Shown here piece by piece: positions 31,140 to 39,023 of a DNA stretch of 47,316 nt. The notes below the pieces were generated by a model. The model saw nothing but the letters and a program-made list of their open reading frames with translations. It had not been told where the DNA came from and did no database searches. The position numbers were made by a program, and so were the translations under genes. The DNA comes from Solirubrobacterales bacterium (GTDB taxonomy: Bacteria; Actinomycetota; Thermoleophilia; Solirubrobacterales; 70-9), in contig JAJNAZ010000018.1 in the NCBI GenBank assembly GCA_021155855.1, positions 1 to 47,316 on the forward strand. The letters are read 5' to 3'. Positions within the stretch are counted from its first letter, which is position 1; every line of letters begins with the position of its first letter.

Positions 31140-31223
31140 CGAGCGGCTCGCCGGAAGGGGATCTGGCGCCACAAGATCCGCTGCCAGGCCTGCGGCTACC
31201 GGTTCACGACCGCGCGCTACTGA
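31140..31223 (+). other. Zinc-ribbon-like frame after the ligA stop
   Basis: Directly after the ligA stop the same frame stays open for 27 codons and reads WRHKIRCQACGYRFTTARY before a TGA. The CQACGYRFTT stretch resembles the second half of a zinc ribbon such as those of NrdR-like or transposase-associated proteins. No start codon or first Cys pair is present. It may be a fragment of a lost gene, or readthrough-compatible sequence. Confidence 0.3.
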
Positions 31224-31275
31224 TCCTCTCCCCGCCCGCACCGGCCACCCGGCGACGGGCGAGGCCGGGGCGCGG

Positions 31276-32580
31276 TTACGGCTGATAGCGCGCGATCGCG
31301 GCCGCGATCCGGTCCTGGGCGCGGCGCGCGGCGTCGACGTCGGCGTGGTTCATCAGGGTCGAGAACGCGATCGTGTGGCCGCCGGCCTCGCAGTAGCCGG
31401 AGAGGGCGGAGACGCCGGAGAGGGTCCCGGTCTTGGCCCGGCAGTTGCCCTCGGCGGCGGTGCCGCGCATCCGGTCGGCGACGGTGCCCTCGCGGCCGGC
31501 GACCGGCAGCGAGTCGATATACGCGGTCGAGTTCTGCTCCTCGTGCGCCATCGCGACCAGCAGCCGGCCGACGTGCTTGGGAGAGACCCGGTTGCGGCGC
31601 GACAGGCCTGAGCCGTCGGCGGCGTCGAGGCCGGCGTCGACCGAGCGCGCGAACTCCTCGACCCGGCTGTTGCCCCGCTTGCGGGTGCCCTTCCTACCGC
31701 TCGTCGCCGCGAGCCGCTTGAGCAGCATCTCGGCGAAGAAGTTGTTCGAGGGCACGTTGGTCTCCTCGATCAGCTTCGCCACCGTCGGCGAGGCGACCGA
31801 GGCGAGCGGCTCGGAGCGAAGCGCCGCGGCCTGGAGGTTCGCGCGTCCAACCTGGCCCTTGACCCGGACGCCCCGCTTGCGCAGGGCGCTCTTCAGGCCC
31901 TTGGCGGCGACCAGCTCGGGCGAGCGGGCATAGTCGCCGCCGTCGTAGCCGTTGTTGAACGAGAGCCCGGAGAGCGGGCTCAGGTAGGGGCCGGCGCGGC
32001 GCTCGCGGTCGAAGATCGTGGCGTCGGCGAGGATCCGGCCCTTGACCCGCTTGACCCCGGCGGCGGCGACGTTGCGGGCGAGCTCGGAGACCCTGGTCGC
32101 CGGTTGGTCGTGCGCGCGGGCGAAGCGGCCGGTGCCGAAGGCGGGGTCGCCGTCGCCGACGATCACCAGGTCGCCCGCGACCACCGAGTCGCGCCGCCCG
32201 TCGAGCCCGCCGCGAGCGTAGACGCGGGTCTGAAGCCGCGCCGCGGGTCCGAGCTCGGCGAGCAGCGCGGCGGTAACGAACAGCTTCTGGTTCGAGGCCG
32301 GGATCCGCGGTTTGGACGAGCTGTCGGCGAACAGCAGTCCGTCGCCGGAGGCCTCGGTGTCGAACACCCAGGCGCCGCCGGCGGAGCGGTCGGCGGCGAG
32401 CGCCGCGCCGAGCTCGCCCCGAAGCTCGGCGGTGCCAAGGGCGCGCTCCGAGGCCCGCTCCGAGCCCGCCTTCGCCGCAGCCGCGTCGGTTCCGATCGCG
32501 GCGGCGAGCGCGCCCGGAGCCGTCGCGAGCACGGCGACCGCGGTCGCCAGCATCATCCGAGCGCTCAGTGCTCCCGGCAT
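31276..32580 (-). CDS. D-alanyl-D-alanine carboxypeptidase/endopeptidase, PBP4 type
   Basis: A 434-residue serine-type penicillin-binding protein of peptidase family S13, exported to trim peptidoglycan cross-links. An N-terminal hydrophobic signal (LATAVAVLATAPGALA) precedes the enzyme. The active-site motifs are SNQK at residues 96-99, SNN in NVPSNNFFAEML, and KTG in CRAKTGTLSG. The insertion domain between the first and second motifs is typical of PBP4. The ATG at 32580 lies 8 bases after TACCCT, a possible leaderless promoter. It converges with ligA. Confidence 0.93.
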   Translation of the reverse strand: MPGALSARMMLATAVAVLATAPGALAAAIGTDAAAAKAGSERASERALGTAELRGELGAALAADRSAGGAWVFDTEASGDGLLFADSSSKPRIPASNQKLFVTAALLAELGPAARLQTRVYARGGLDGRRDSVVAGDLVIVGDGDPAFGTGRFARAHDQPATRVSELARNVAAAGVKRVKGRILADATIFDRERRAGPYLSPLSGLSFNNGYDGGDYARSPELVAAKGLKSALRKRGVRVKGQVGRANLQAAALRSEPLASVASPTVAKLIEETNVPSNNFFAEMLLKRLAATSGRKGTRKRGNSRVEEFARSVDAGLDAADGSGLSRRNRVSPKHVGRLLVAMAHEEQNSTAYIDSLPVAGREGTVADRMRGTAAEGNCRAKTGTLSGVSALSGYCEAGGHTIAFSTLMNHADVDAARRAQDRIAAAIARYQP

Positions 32581-32588
32581 CGAGCGCC

Positions 32589-32594
32589 AGGGTA
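32589..32594 (-). promoter_or_regulatory. Candidate leaderless -10 for the PBP4 gene
   Basis: TACCCT on the minus strand, followed by exactly 8 bases to the ATG at 32580. It matches TANNNT only at the invariant positions. Confidence 0.35.
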
Positions 32595-32657
32595 GCGATG
32601 AATCGGGAGGGCCTGAGGCGGTACGGCTGTACCGATTGAAATAATCACTGCGCCTTT

Positions 32658-33971
32658 ATGGGCAAGGTCGTCGACATCGATACGGCCGGGACCGAGCCGC
32701 AGGCGGCTCGCCGCCGGCGGGCGCGCCGCAAGCCCTCGACGACGGCCCTGGTGCTCGGGGGCGGCGGGTTCACCGGCGGGGTCTACGAGATCGGCGCCCT
32801 GCGCGCGATCGATCTTCTTGCCACCAACCGAACTGTGAACCAGTTCGACATCTACGTCGGCACCAGCGCCGGCGCCTTCGTCTCCAGCCTGGTCGCGAAC
32901 GGGGTCACGCCCGAGGAGATGATGCGGGTGCTGAACCGGGACCTGCCCTCGCCGCTGCGCGACATCGATCTCAGCATCCTGCTGCGGCCCAACTACCGGG
33001 GCTTTCTGAAGCAGTCGCTCACCTTCCCGTTCAAGCTCGCCCGCGTCCTGCGCGAGCTTGCCGACAACCTCGGCGAGGTCTCGGCCGTCGATCTGGCCAC
33101 CGGCCTCGCAGCGGCGCTGCCGAAAGGCCTGTACTCGGGCAGCGGGATCGAGCGCTACGTCGAAGAGGTGCTCTCCGACCCCGACCGCACGAACGTCTTC
33201 CGGCTGCTCGAGCAGGAGCTCTACCTGGTCGCCACCGATCTCGACACCACCGAGCGTGTGATCTTCGGTGAGGGCGAGTGGGCCGACGTGCCGATCTCCG
33301 AGGCGGTCGCCGCCTCGGGGGCGCTGCCGGGGATCTACGAGCCGGTCGCGATCAACGGCCACGAGTTCATCGACGGCGGCATCGTCTCGACCACGAATGT
33401 CGACGTCGCGATCGAGCGCGGTGCCCGGTTCGTCGTCGTCATCAACCCGCTGGTCCCCTACGTCAACGACTTCGCCAAGAACATCCCGACGATCTCCGGC
33501 TCGCGCGCGCAGCGGGTCTCCGACATGGGCATCGCGGCGATCGCGAATCAGACCTTCCGCCTGCTCTCGCACGACCGCCTGCACCGCGCGGTCGAGATCT
33601 GGGAGGAGCGCTACCCCGGCGTCGACATCATCCTGATCGAACCCGAGCTCGATGACGAGTTGATGTTCGGCACCTCGATCCTCGACTACCGCGCCAGGCT
33701 CCAGATCGCCAAGCACGGCTTCGAGTCCGTGACCCTGAAGCTCGCTCGCGACTACGACCGCTACCGGGCGATCGCCGAGCGCCACGGGATCGAGATCTCG
33801 GCCCGCCGCGTCCGCCACGTGCTCGACCAGGTCGAGCGCGAGCGCGAGAAGCTATCGGCCTGGCGGCGGGTGCTCGAGCTCACCAACAGCGCCCTGCTGC
33901 GCTCGCCGCGCGAGAAGCCCGACGAGCCGGTGGCCGGCGAGGCGGACGACTCCAGTGGTGCCAAGGGCTAG
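32658..33971 (+). CDS. Patatin-like phospholipase
   Basis: A 437-residue acyl hydrolase with a Ser-Asp dyad. The oxyanion loop is GGGGFTGG at residues 34-41, the nucleophile is S70 in VGTSAGAF, and the aspartate is in EFIDGGIVS near residue 239. A basic Arg-rich stretch at residues 17-25 precedes the domain. No signal peptide is seen. Likely substrates are membrane phospholipids or other acyl esters. Divergent from the PBP4 gene and convergent with the acyl-CoA ligase. Confidence 0.92.
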   Translation: MGKVVDIDTAGTEPQAARRRRARRKPSTTALVLGGGGFTGGVYEIGALRAIDLLATNRTVNQFDIYVGTSAGAFVSSLVANGVTPEEMMRVLNRDLPSPLRDIDLSILLRPNYRGFLKQSLTFPFKLARVLRELADNLGEVSAVDLATGLAAALPKGLYSGSGIERYVEEVLSDPDRTNVFRLLEQELYLVATDLDTTERVIFGEGEWADVPISEAVAASGALPGIYEPVAINGHEFIDGGIVSTTNVDVAIERGARFVVVINPLVPYVNDFAKNIPTISGSRAQRVSDMGIAAIANQTFRLLSHDRLHRAVEIWEERYPGVDIILIEPELDDELMFGTSILDYRARLQIAKHGFESVTLKLARDYDRYRAIAERHGIEISARRVRHVLDQVEREREKLSAWRRVLELTNSALLRSPREKPDEPVAGEADDSSGAKG

Positions 33972-34073
33972 CGCCACCAGCAGCGTCGATCGGAACCCCG
34001 AGCTCGGCCGAAAGTAGCGGCGCAGCCGGGTCGAGTCACGCGCGAAGAGCGCCCCCGGCCCGATCGGACCGGC

Positions 34074-35885
34074 TCAGCCGTAGAGCGAGTCGATCTCGCT
34101 CGCGTACTTGTCGGCGACCACGTTGCGCTTCACCTTCATCGTCGGGGTCAGCTCACCGCCCTCCTGGGAGAGGTCCTGGGGCAGGATCTCGACCTTCTTC
34201 ACTTGCTCGACCCGGGCGAACTTCTGGTTGATGCGCTCGACGTGCGCGTCGATCGACGCCTTGACCTCGGCGTTCCCGGCGAGTGCCGCCGGATCGCCGG
34301 GCAGCCCGTGCTCCGCGGCGTACTTCGCCGCCTCCTCGGGATCGAGGGTGACGAGCGCGACCAGGAAGGGCCGGCGGTCGCCGATCACCACGCACTGGGA
34401 CACGAGCGGGTGCTGCTTGATCTCCGCCTCGAGGTTCGCGGGGGTGATGTTCTTGCCGCCGGCGGTGATGATGATGTCCTTCTTGCGGCCGGTGATCTTC
34501 AGGTACCCGTCGGCGTCGATCTCGCCGATGTCGCCGGTGTGCAGCCAGCCGTCGATCAGTGTTTCGCCGGTGGCCTCGGAGTTCTTGTAATAGCCCTGGA
34601 AGATGTTGGGGCCCTTGACCAGCACCTCTCCGTCGTCGGCGATCTTCAGCTCGGTGCCCGGGAACGGCTTGCCGACGGTGCCCCACTTGAAGTCCTCGGG
34701 GGTCGCGATCGTCGACGCGGTTGAGGTCTCGGTCATCCCCCAGCCCTCGAGCACGAGCACGCCCGCGGCGTCGAAGAACTCGAGGATCTCGGGATTGATC
34801 GGTGCGGCGCCCGTGACCGCCAGCTTCAGCTTGCCTCCGAACAGGCCGCGGATCTTCGACAGCACCTGCTTGTCGGCGATCCGGTGCTGGAGGGCGAGCA
34901 GCGGCCCGGGGCGCTTGCCCTGGCGCTCGAGCCGCCGCACCTTCTTGCCGACCCCGATCGCCCAGTCGAAGACGGTCTTCTTCAGGCCGCCCTCCTTTTC
35001 GACGTTGGCGGTCGCGGCGGTATAGATCTTCTCGAAGATCCGCGGCACGGAGGGGAAGTAGGTCGGCTTTACCTCGGCCAGGTTGGGGAGGATCTTCAGC
35101 GGGTCACGCTCCCAGTAGGCGAGGGTGGCGCCGAGGTCGAAGGTGCCGAACTGGATCAGGAGCGCGAACGAGTGCGCGAGTGGCAAGAACAGGTAGGTGA
35201 CCTCGTCGTCGCCGAGCACGTTGACCTCGTGGACCATGTCGAGCATCGAGCGGTAGTTGCCGTGCGAGATCACGCAGCCCTTCGGCGGTCCGGTGGTGCC
35301 CGAGGTGTAGATGAAGGTGCAGATGTCGCCGGGCTCCACCGAGGCGTAGCGCCGCTCCCAGTCGGCCTCCGAGCCGGCGCCGCCGCGCTCAAAGAGGTCA
35401 TCGAGCGAGATCGCGTCGCGCGATGTGCCGGTCATCCGAATCACGTGCTCGAGCTTCGGGCAGGCATCGCGGATCTGGCGGATCTTCTCCAGCTGCTCGT
35501 CGTCCTCGACGATCACCGCGACGGCGTCCGAGTTCTCGAGCACGTACTTGCACTCCTCCGGCGAGTTGGTCTGGTAGATCGGCACCACCGTCGCCCCGGC
35601 CGAAAGCGCGGCGAAGTCGAAGTAGGTCCATTCCGGGCGGGTGTTGGAGAGGATCGCGACCTTGTCGCCCTTCTCGATCCCGAGCTCGATCAGCCCGAGG
35701 GACAGCTTGCGCACGATCTCGCCGACCTCGGCGTAGGTCTTCGAGACCCACTCACCGGATTCGCCGCGGTAGAGCACCGCCCGCTTCGGGCCGTGCTTGC
35801 GCGCCGCCGCCGGGAACAAATCGGCGAGCGTCGCCGATCCGGTCGCCGCCTTCACCGCCGGCTTCTCGACCGTCGCCGATTCCAT
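34074..35885 (-). CDS. Long-chain fatty acid--CoA ligase (AMP-forming)
   Basis: A 603-residue adenylate-forming enzyme that activates fatty acids to acyl-CoA. The P-loop FIYTSGTTGPPKGCVISHGN is near residues 190-209, EGWGMTETSTAS near 385, LHTGDIGEID near 450, and the C-terminal GRKKDIIITAGGKNITPANLE carries the hinge and the catalytic-lysine region. It matches the FadD15-like bacterial group. A strong purine tract (GAGGAGAGGGAG) precedes the ATG on the minus strand. The fatty-acid chain range cannot be read from the sequence. Confidence 0.94.
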   Translation of the reverse strand: MESATVEKPAVKAATGSATLADLFPAAARKHGPKRAVLYRGESGEWVSKTYAEVGEIVRKLSLGLIELGIEKGDKVAILSNTRPEWTYFDFAALSAGATVVPIYQTNSPEECKYVLENSDAVAVIVEDDEQLEKIRQIRDACPKLEHVIRMTGTSRDAISLDDLFERGGAGSEADWERRYASVEPGDICTFIYTSGTTGPPKGCVISHGNYRSMLDMVHEVNVLGDDEVTYLFLPLAHSFALLIQFGTFDLGATLAYWERDPLKILPNLAEVKPTYFPSVPRIFEKIYTAATANVEKEGGLKKTVFDWAIGVGKKVRRLERQGKRPGPLLALQHRIADKQVLSKIRGLFGGKLKLAVTGAAPINPEILEFFDAAGVLVLEGWGMTETSTASTIATPEDFKWGTVGKPFPGTELKIADDGEVLVKGPNIFQGYYKNSEATGETLIDGWLHTGDIGEIDADGYLKITGRKKDIIITAGGKNITPANLEAEIKQHPLVSQCVVIGDRRPFLVALVTLDPEEAAKYAAEHGLPGDPAALAGNAEVKASIDAHVERINQKFARVEQVKKVEILPQDLSQEGGELTPTMKVKRNVVADKYASEIDSLYG

Positions 35886-35988
35886 CCGTTCTCCCTCTCC
35901 TCTGGGTAGCTGAAGCGCGCGGGCCGCTGCCCGCCCATGGGAAAACTACCTCAGCGCGGCGGCCGCGAGCCCGCCGGGGCGGGTGCCT

Positions 35989-36171
35989 CTAGGCCGCCGC
36001 CTGTGGCGTCTTCTGCCCCTGGCCGAGGCGGCGCAGGTTGGAGAGAAAGAGGGTCTTGTCGATGCGACCGTTGAAGATCGGTACACCCATCTCCATGCAC
36101 TTGGAGATCACCTCCCGCCGCTTCATGTTCATCTCGTCGGCGAGCTCGGTCGGCGTCAGGTGATTAGCCAC
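35989..36171 (-). CDS. Small helix-turn-helix-like protein (IF-2 N-terminal-like)
   Basis: A 60-residue protein: LTPTELADEMNMKRREVISK, then CMEMGVPIFNGRIDKTLF and a Gln/Ala-rich end. The pattern of two short helices and a wing resembles IF2_N and excisionase/MerR-type domains that bind nucleic acid. No specific function is known to me. The GTG at 36171 has GGAG 8 bases upstream, and a good promoter lies 39-67 bases upstream. The gene lies 103 bases before the acyl-CoA ligase on the same strand and could regulate it. Confidence 0.75.
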   Translation of the reverse strand: MANHLTPTELADEMNMKRREVISKCMEMGVPIFNGRIDKTLFLSNLRRLGQGQKTPQAAA

Positions 36172-36209
36172 GCAGGTGTCTCCTCGTCCGCTTGCAGAAA
36201 GCAGATGGA

Positions 36210-36238
36210 GTCTTACCGGCCGGGCCGGACATTTTCAA
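36210..36238 (-). promoter_or_regulatory. Promoter of the small HTH-like gene
   Basis: On the minus strand TTGAAA (36233-36238) is followed by a 17-base spacer and TAAGAC (36210-36215). This is the best -35/-10 pair noted in the window. It would give a leader of about 30 bases containing GGAG before the GTG at 36171. Confidence 0.6.
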
Positions 36239-36241
36239 GCG

Positions 36242-36260
36242 TTTTCCCGCAACGTGCGGG
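36242..36260. other. Short hairpin between the Nif3-like and HTH-like genes
   Basis: CCCGCA-ACG-TGCGGG forms a perfect 6-bp stem downstream of the Nif3-family gene. On the minus strand it is followed by AAAACG, not T residues, so it is not a classical terminator in that direction. It may mark an RNA 3' end. Confidence 0.35.
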
Positions 36261-36273
36261 AGGCCGAAAGGGG

Positions 36274-37035
36274 TCAGATCGGGTTCGGGACCTCGATGAA
36301 CTCGTGCTCGACGGCGAACCGATCAGCGAGCAGGTCGCCGAGCCGCCGGATGCCCAGCGTCTCGGTCGCATAGTGCCCGGCGGCGATGAAATGGAGCCCG
36401 CCCTCGCGGGCGTCCGCCATCGCGTGCTCGGCCGGCTCGCCGGTGAGGAAGGCGTCGAGGCCGCGGCCGACCGCCTCGCCGAGCTCCGAGGCGGCCGCGC
36501 CGGAGACGATCCCGATCGAGCGGACCCGCTCGGGCCCGGCGTCGAAGACCAGCGGCTCGCGCCCGAGCAGCTCGCGCACGGCGGCGAACAGGTCGCCGGC
36601 GGGAATCGGCTCACCGCGACGCCCGACCACGCCGATGGCCCGGCCGCGGATCTCCGCGAACGGCTCGCCGTCGGGCTCGAAGCCGAGCCCGGCGCAGAGC
36701 AGGGCGTTGTTGCCGATCTCAGGGTGCGCGTCGAGCGGCAGGTGATAGCCGGCGACGCTGATCTCGGCCTCGAGCGCGGTTCGCAGCCGCGCCGCCATCG
36801 GCTCGGTAAGGGCCCGCGGGAGGAAATCCCAGAACAGGCCATGATGGGCGAGCACGAGCTGGGCGCCGGCGTCGCGGGCCCGCGCGAGCAGCTCGAGATG
36901 GGCGGAGACGCCGGTCACCACCTTGCTCACCTCGGCGGCGCCCGGCACCTGGAGGCCGTTCGGGCCGTAGTCGTCGAACGAGTCGGCGTCGAGCAGCTCG
37001 TCGCAGTAGGAGAGGATCTCGTCGCGGCTTGCCAC
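36274..37035 (-). CDS. Nif3-like dinuclear metal centre hexameric protein
   Basis: A 253-residue member of the Nif3/DUF34 family, often linked to GTP cyclohydrolase I-like activity but without a settled function. Metal ligands are visible in LVLAHHGLFWD near residue 70, in the central HLPLDAHPEIGNN, and in the C-terminal FIAAGHYATET followed by a glutamate. YGPNGLQVPG near residue 24 is the family N-terminal motif. The GTG at 37035 is preferred because it lies 8 bases after TAGAGT, suggesting a leaderless transcript; the frame upstream of it lacks homology. Confidence 0.9.
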   Translation of the reverse strand: MASRDEILSYCDELLDADSFDDYGPNGLQVPGAAEVSKVVTGVSAHLELLARARDAGAQLVLAHHGLFWDFLPRALTEPMAARLRTALEAEISVAGYHLPLDAHPEIGNNALLCAGLGFEPDGEPFAEIRGRAIGVVGRRGEPIPAGDLFAAVRELLGREPLVFDAGPERVRSIGIVSGAAASELGEAVGRGLDAFLTGEPAEHAMADAREGGLHFIAAGHYATETLGIRRLGDLLADRFAVEHEFIEVPNPI

Positions 37036-37043
37036 GGCCGCCG

Positions 37044-37053
37044 ACTCTACGAT
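37044..37053. promoter_or_regulatory. Overlapping divergent -10 elements
   Basis: Minus strand: TAGAGT (37049-37044) lies 8 bases before the Nif3-like GTG. Plus strand: TACGAT (37048-37053) lies 9 bases before the ATG at 37063. The two elements share two bases inside a 27-base gap between divergent genes, so only one polymerase could bind at a time. Confidence 0.45.
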
Positions 37054-37062
37054 GTCCTGCTC

Positions 37063-37317
37063 ATGCACGACCGCGGCGGCACCCGAGGGCGCGGCGAGTT
37101 CATCGACTCGTTGATGGACACCGAGCTGTACTCGATCGGCGCCTACTTCAGCGACGAGCACCCGGACCTGGTCGACGAGGTCGTCGCTCGCAGCGTCGAG
37201 ATCGAGACTCGCGGGCTCGAGGCCTACGCTCGAGACGGCGACGCCCCCCTCGAGGAGACCTTCGAGACCCTGCTCACCGGGCTGGCGGTCCGCTACTACA
37301 AGGCGGTGGCGGGATGA
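37063..37317 (+). CDS. Small acidic protein of unknown function
   Basis: An 84-residue protein I do not recognise. It is acidic and likely helical (GEFIDSLMDTELYSIGAYF, HPDLVDEVVARSVEIETRGL, EETFETLLTGLAVRYY). It has no signal or membrane segment. The ATG at 37063 lies 9 bases after a TANNNT element. It lies 31 bases before the DsbA-like gene on the same strand and is divergent from the Nif3-like gene. Confidence 0.7.
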   Translation: MHDRGGTRGRGEFIDSLMDTELYSIGAYFSDEHPDLVDEVVARSVEIETRGLEAYARDGDAPLEETFETLLTGLAVRYYKAVAG

Positions 37318-37348
37318 CGGCCGCGAGCGGCCGCGGCTTGCCGCGCGG

Positions 37349-38023
37349 GTGAGCCCGTGGGTGCCGAGGGCGCTGCTGCTCGTCGGTGGCGGAGCGCTGA
37401 TCGCGGCGATCGTCTCGATCGCGGTCGGCGAGGGCGGGCCGCGGGCGGAGGAGATCGGCGGCGTCAACGAGGTCCAGCGGATCTTCGGCGGCATCGCCCA
37501 GGAGGGCGCCGCGCTCGGCGAGGACGCCGAGATCACGGTCAGCGTCTTCAACGACATCCAGTGCGAGCCCTGCGCCGACTATCAGATCGAGGTGATCGAT
37601 CCGCTGGTGGAGGAGTACGCCCGCAGCGGTGAGGTCCGGTTCGAGTTCCGCCACTTCTCACTCGCCCCCAACGACACCACCGTGGCGGCGATCGCCGCCG
37701 AGGCCGCCGGGGAGCAGGAGCGCCAATGGCAGTACCTGGACACCTTCGTCCGCAACCTGGACGTGGCGATCAGCCGCGACGTCGACGAGGAGGTGCTACG
37801 TGAGGTCGCCGAGGCCGTGCCCCAGCTCGAGGTCGACCAATGGGAAGAGGATCTCGGCTCGCCCGAGACCGAGGAGCTGGTGCGCGAGGACGCGATGCTT
37901 GCCGCCGAGCTCGAGCTGCCCGCCGACCCCGCGGTGGTCGTCGACGCGCCGGGCGGGCAGCGCGAGCTGATCGAGTCGCCCTCGATCGAGCAGATCGAGG
38001 CGGCGATCGCCGAGGTCCGCTAG
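37349..38023 (+). CDS. Membrane-anchored DsbA-like thiol oxidoreductase
   Basis: A 224-residue thioredoxin-fold protein (thioredoxin_4/DsbA group) with one N-terminal membrane anchor (ALLLVGGGALIAAIVSIAV, residues 8-26) and the active site Cys72-Glu-Pro-Cys75 in FNDIQCEPCADY. VRFEFRHFSLAPND in the middle matches the family. It would act outside the membrane in disulfide chemistry. It starts at a GTG 31 bases after the small acidic gene and ends next to a large hairpin. Confidence 0.88.
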   Translation: MSPWVPRALLLVGGGALIAAIVSIAVGEGGPRAEEIGGVNEVQRIFGGIAQEGAALGEDAEITVSVFNDIQCEPCADYQIEVIDPLVEEYARSGEVRFEFRHFSLAPNDTTVAAIAAEAAGEQERQWQYLDTFVRNLDVAISRDVDEEVLREVAEAVPQLEVDQWEEDLGSPETEELVREDAMLAAELELPADPAVVVDAPGGQRELIESPSIEQIEAAIAEVR

Positions 38024-38034
38024 CGCCGCCCGAA

Positions 38035-38093
38035 CGAGCGTCGAGTCGTGCGTTCTCAGGCCCTGAGACGATCAACGTACGACTCGACGCTCG
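38035..38093. terminator. Large inverted repeat between convergent genes
   Basis: The left arm CGAGCGTCGAGTCGTGCGTT (38035-38054) pairs with 38074-38093 over 20 bp with one mismatch that is a G-U wobble in one RNA strand. The loop holds a second small hairpin (CTCAG-GCC-CTGAG, 38055-38067). It lies 12 bases after the DsbA-like stop and 58 bases from the end of the convergent TVP38-like gene. A bidirectional transcription stop is likely, though a T-run is missing. A small mobile palindrome is an alternative. Confidence 0.65.
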
Positions 38094-38150
38094 ACGGGCT
38101 TTGAGTGGCGATCCAGCGCTGGCGTGCGGCGTCAGCCGGGGCGCCCGAGC

Positions 38151-38873
38151 TCAGCCCTCGGCCTCGCCGAGCAGCCGGCGGATGCGCCGCATGAGCAGCA
38201 GCAGCCCGATCATCACGATCGCGCCGATCCAGATCACGGGATCGGTGGGCGAGAGCTCCTCCAGGCGGCTGCCCAGATAGACGAACAGGGCCGTGATCGG
38301 GATGTAGCCGACGGCCGTCGTCCACAAGAATCGCGGCACCTGGACGTGCGCGGCGCCGGCGACGATCGAGAACAGGCTGAAGGGGATCACCGGGATCAGG
38401 CGCATGCCGAGCAGCAGGGTGACGCCCCCGGTCTCGGCCAGGCGCTCGAGACGCTCGAAGCGCGCCTGGCCGACGAACCGGTACAGTCCGGGGCGCGCGG
38501 CGTGGCGGCCGATCCAGTAGGCGACCATCGCGTTCATCGTCCAGCCGGCCATGATCAACGGCATCGCGACCCAGAAGCCGTAGACGAACCCGGCCGCCGC
38601 GTCGAGGATCTCGGCCGGGTACCAGATCACCGCGTGGACGACCGCGAGCGCCAGCACGATCAGCACGCCGCCGAAGTCGAGCTCGCGGATCTCCGTTCGC
38701 AGCGACTCCGTGTCACCTTGGAGGGCGTTGCCGACGCCGGTGCGCAGCGGCTCGATCAGGGCGATCATCAGCGCCAGCAGCGCCACCCCCACGAGCGTGA
38801 AGGCGACCCCGACCAGGGGCGGGGCTCCGCCCGGAGCCGGGCCCTGGCCCCTCGCTCCGGGGTTCTCCGCCAT
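38151..38873 (-). CDS. TVP38/TMEM64 (DedA-like) membrane protein
   Basis: A 240-residue integral membrane protein of the VTT/SNARE-associated family. About six hydrophobic segments are visible; the family core LGMRLIPVIPFSLFSIVAGA is near residue 155 and WTTAVGYIPITALFVYLGS follows. Members are thought to move or scramble lipids or lipid-linked substrates. The ATG at 38873 is chosen because the longer frame would run through the tRNA gene. It has a Gly/Pro/Ala-rich cytoplasmic N-terminus. Confidence 0.9.
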   Translation of the reverse strand: MAENPGARGQGPAPGGAPPLVGVAFTLVGVALLALMIALIEPLRTGVGNALQGDTESLRTEIRELDFGGVLIVLALAVVHAVIWYPAEILDAAAGFVYGFWVAMPLIMAGWTMNAMVAYWIGRHAARPGLYRFVGQARFERLERLAETGGVTLLLGMRLIPVIPFSLFSIVAGAAHVQVPRFLWTTAVGYIPITALFVYLGSRLEELSPTDPVIWIGAIVMIGLLLLMRRIRRLLGEAEG

Positions 38874-38916
38874 GGCGGCCAGTATGGCGTGCCGTTTTCG
38901 CAATACTGGGAAACCT

Positions 38917-38990
38917 CGGGGCGTGGCGCAGCCTGGTAGCGCGCACCGTTCGGGTCGGTGAGGTCCCCGGTTCAAATCCGGGCGCCCCGA
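38917..38990 (+). tRNA. tRNA-Pro (anticodon CGG)
   Basis: A 74-base cloverleaf. The 7-bp acceptor CGGGGCG (38917-38923) pairs with CGCCCCG (38983-38989), with discriminator A at 38990. D stem GCGC/GCGC; anticodon stem CACCG/CGGTG around loop TTCGGGT with anticodon CGG at 38951-38953 and G37, as in proline tRNAs. T arm CCCGG-TTCAAAT-CCGGG. CCA is not encoded. AATACT lies 9 bases upstream and may be its -10. Confidence 0.97.
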
Positions 38991-38994
38991 TTGG

Positions 38995-39023
38995 TCGAAT
39001 CCCGCTGTTCATGGGGGATTCGA
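38995..39023 (+). terminator. Hairpin after tRNA-Pro
   Basis: TCGAATCCC (38995-39003) pairs perfectly with GGGATTCGA (39015-39023) around an 11-base loop, starting 5 bases after the tRNA. There is no strong T-run after it, so it may protect or process the tRNA 3' end as well as stop transcription. Confidence 0.5.

Noticed and set aside
35924-35939. GCGGGC-CGCT-GCCCGC hairpin before the acyl-CoA ligase gene
   Set aside because: It has no T-run in either useful direction and such short GC palindromes are common at this base composition.
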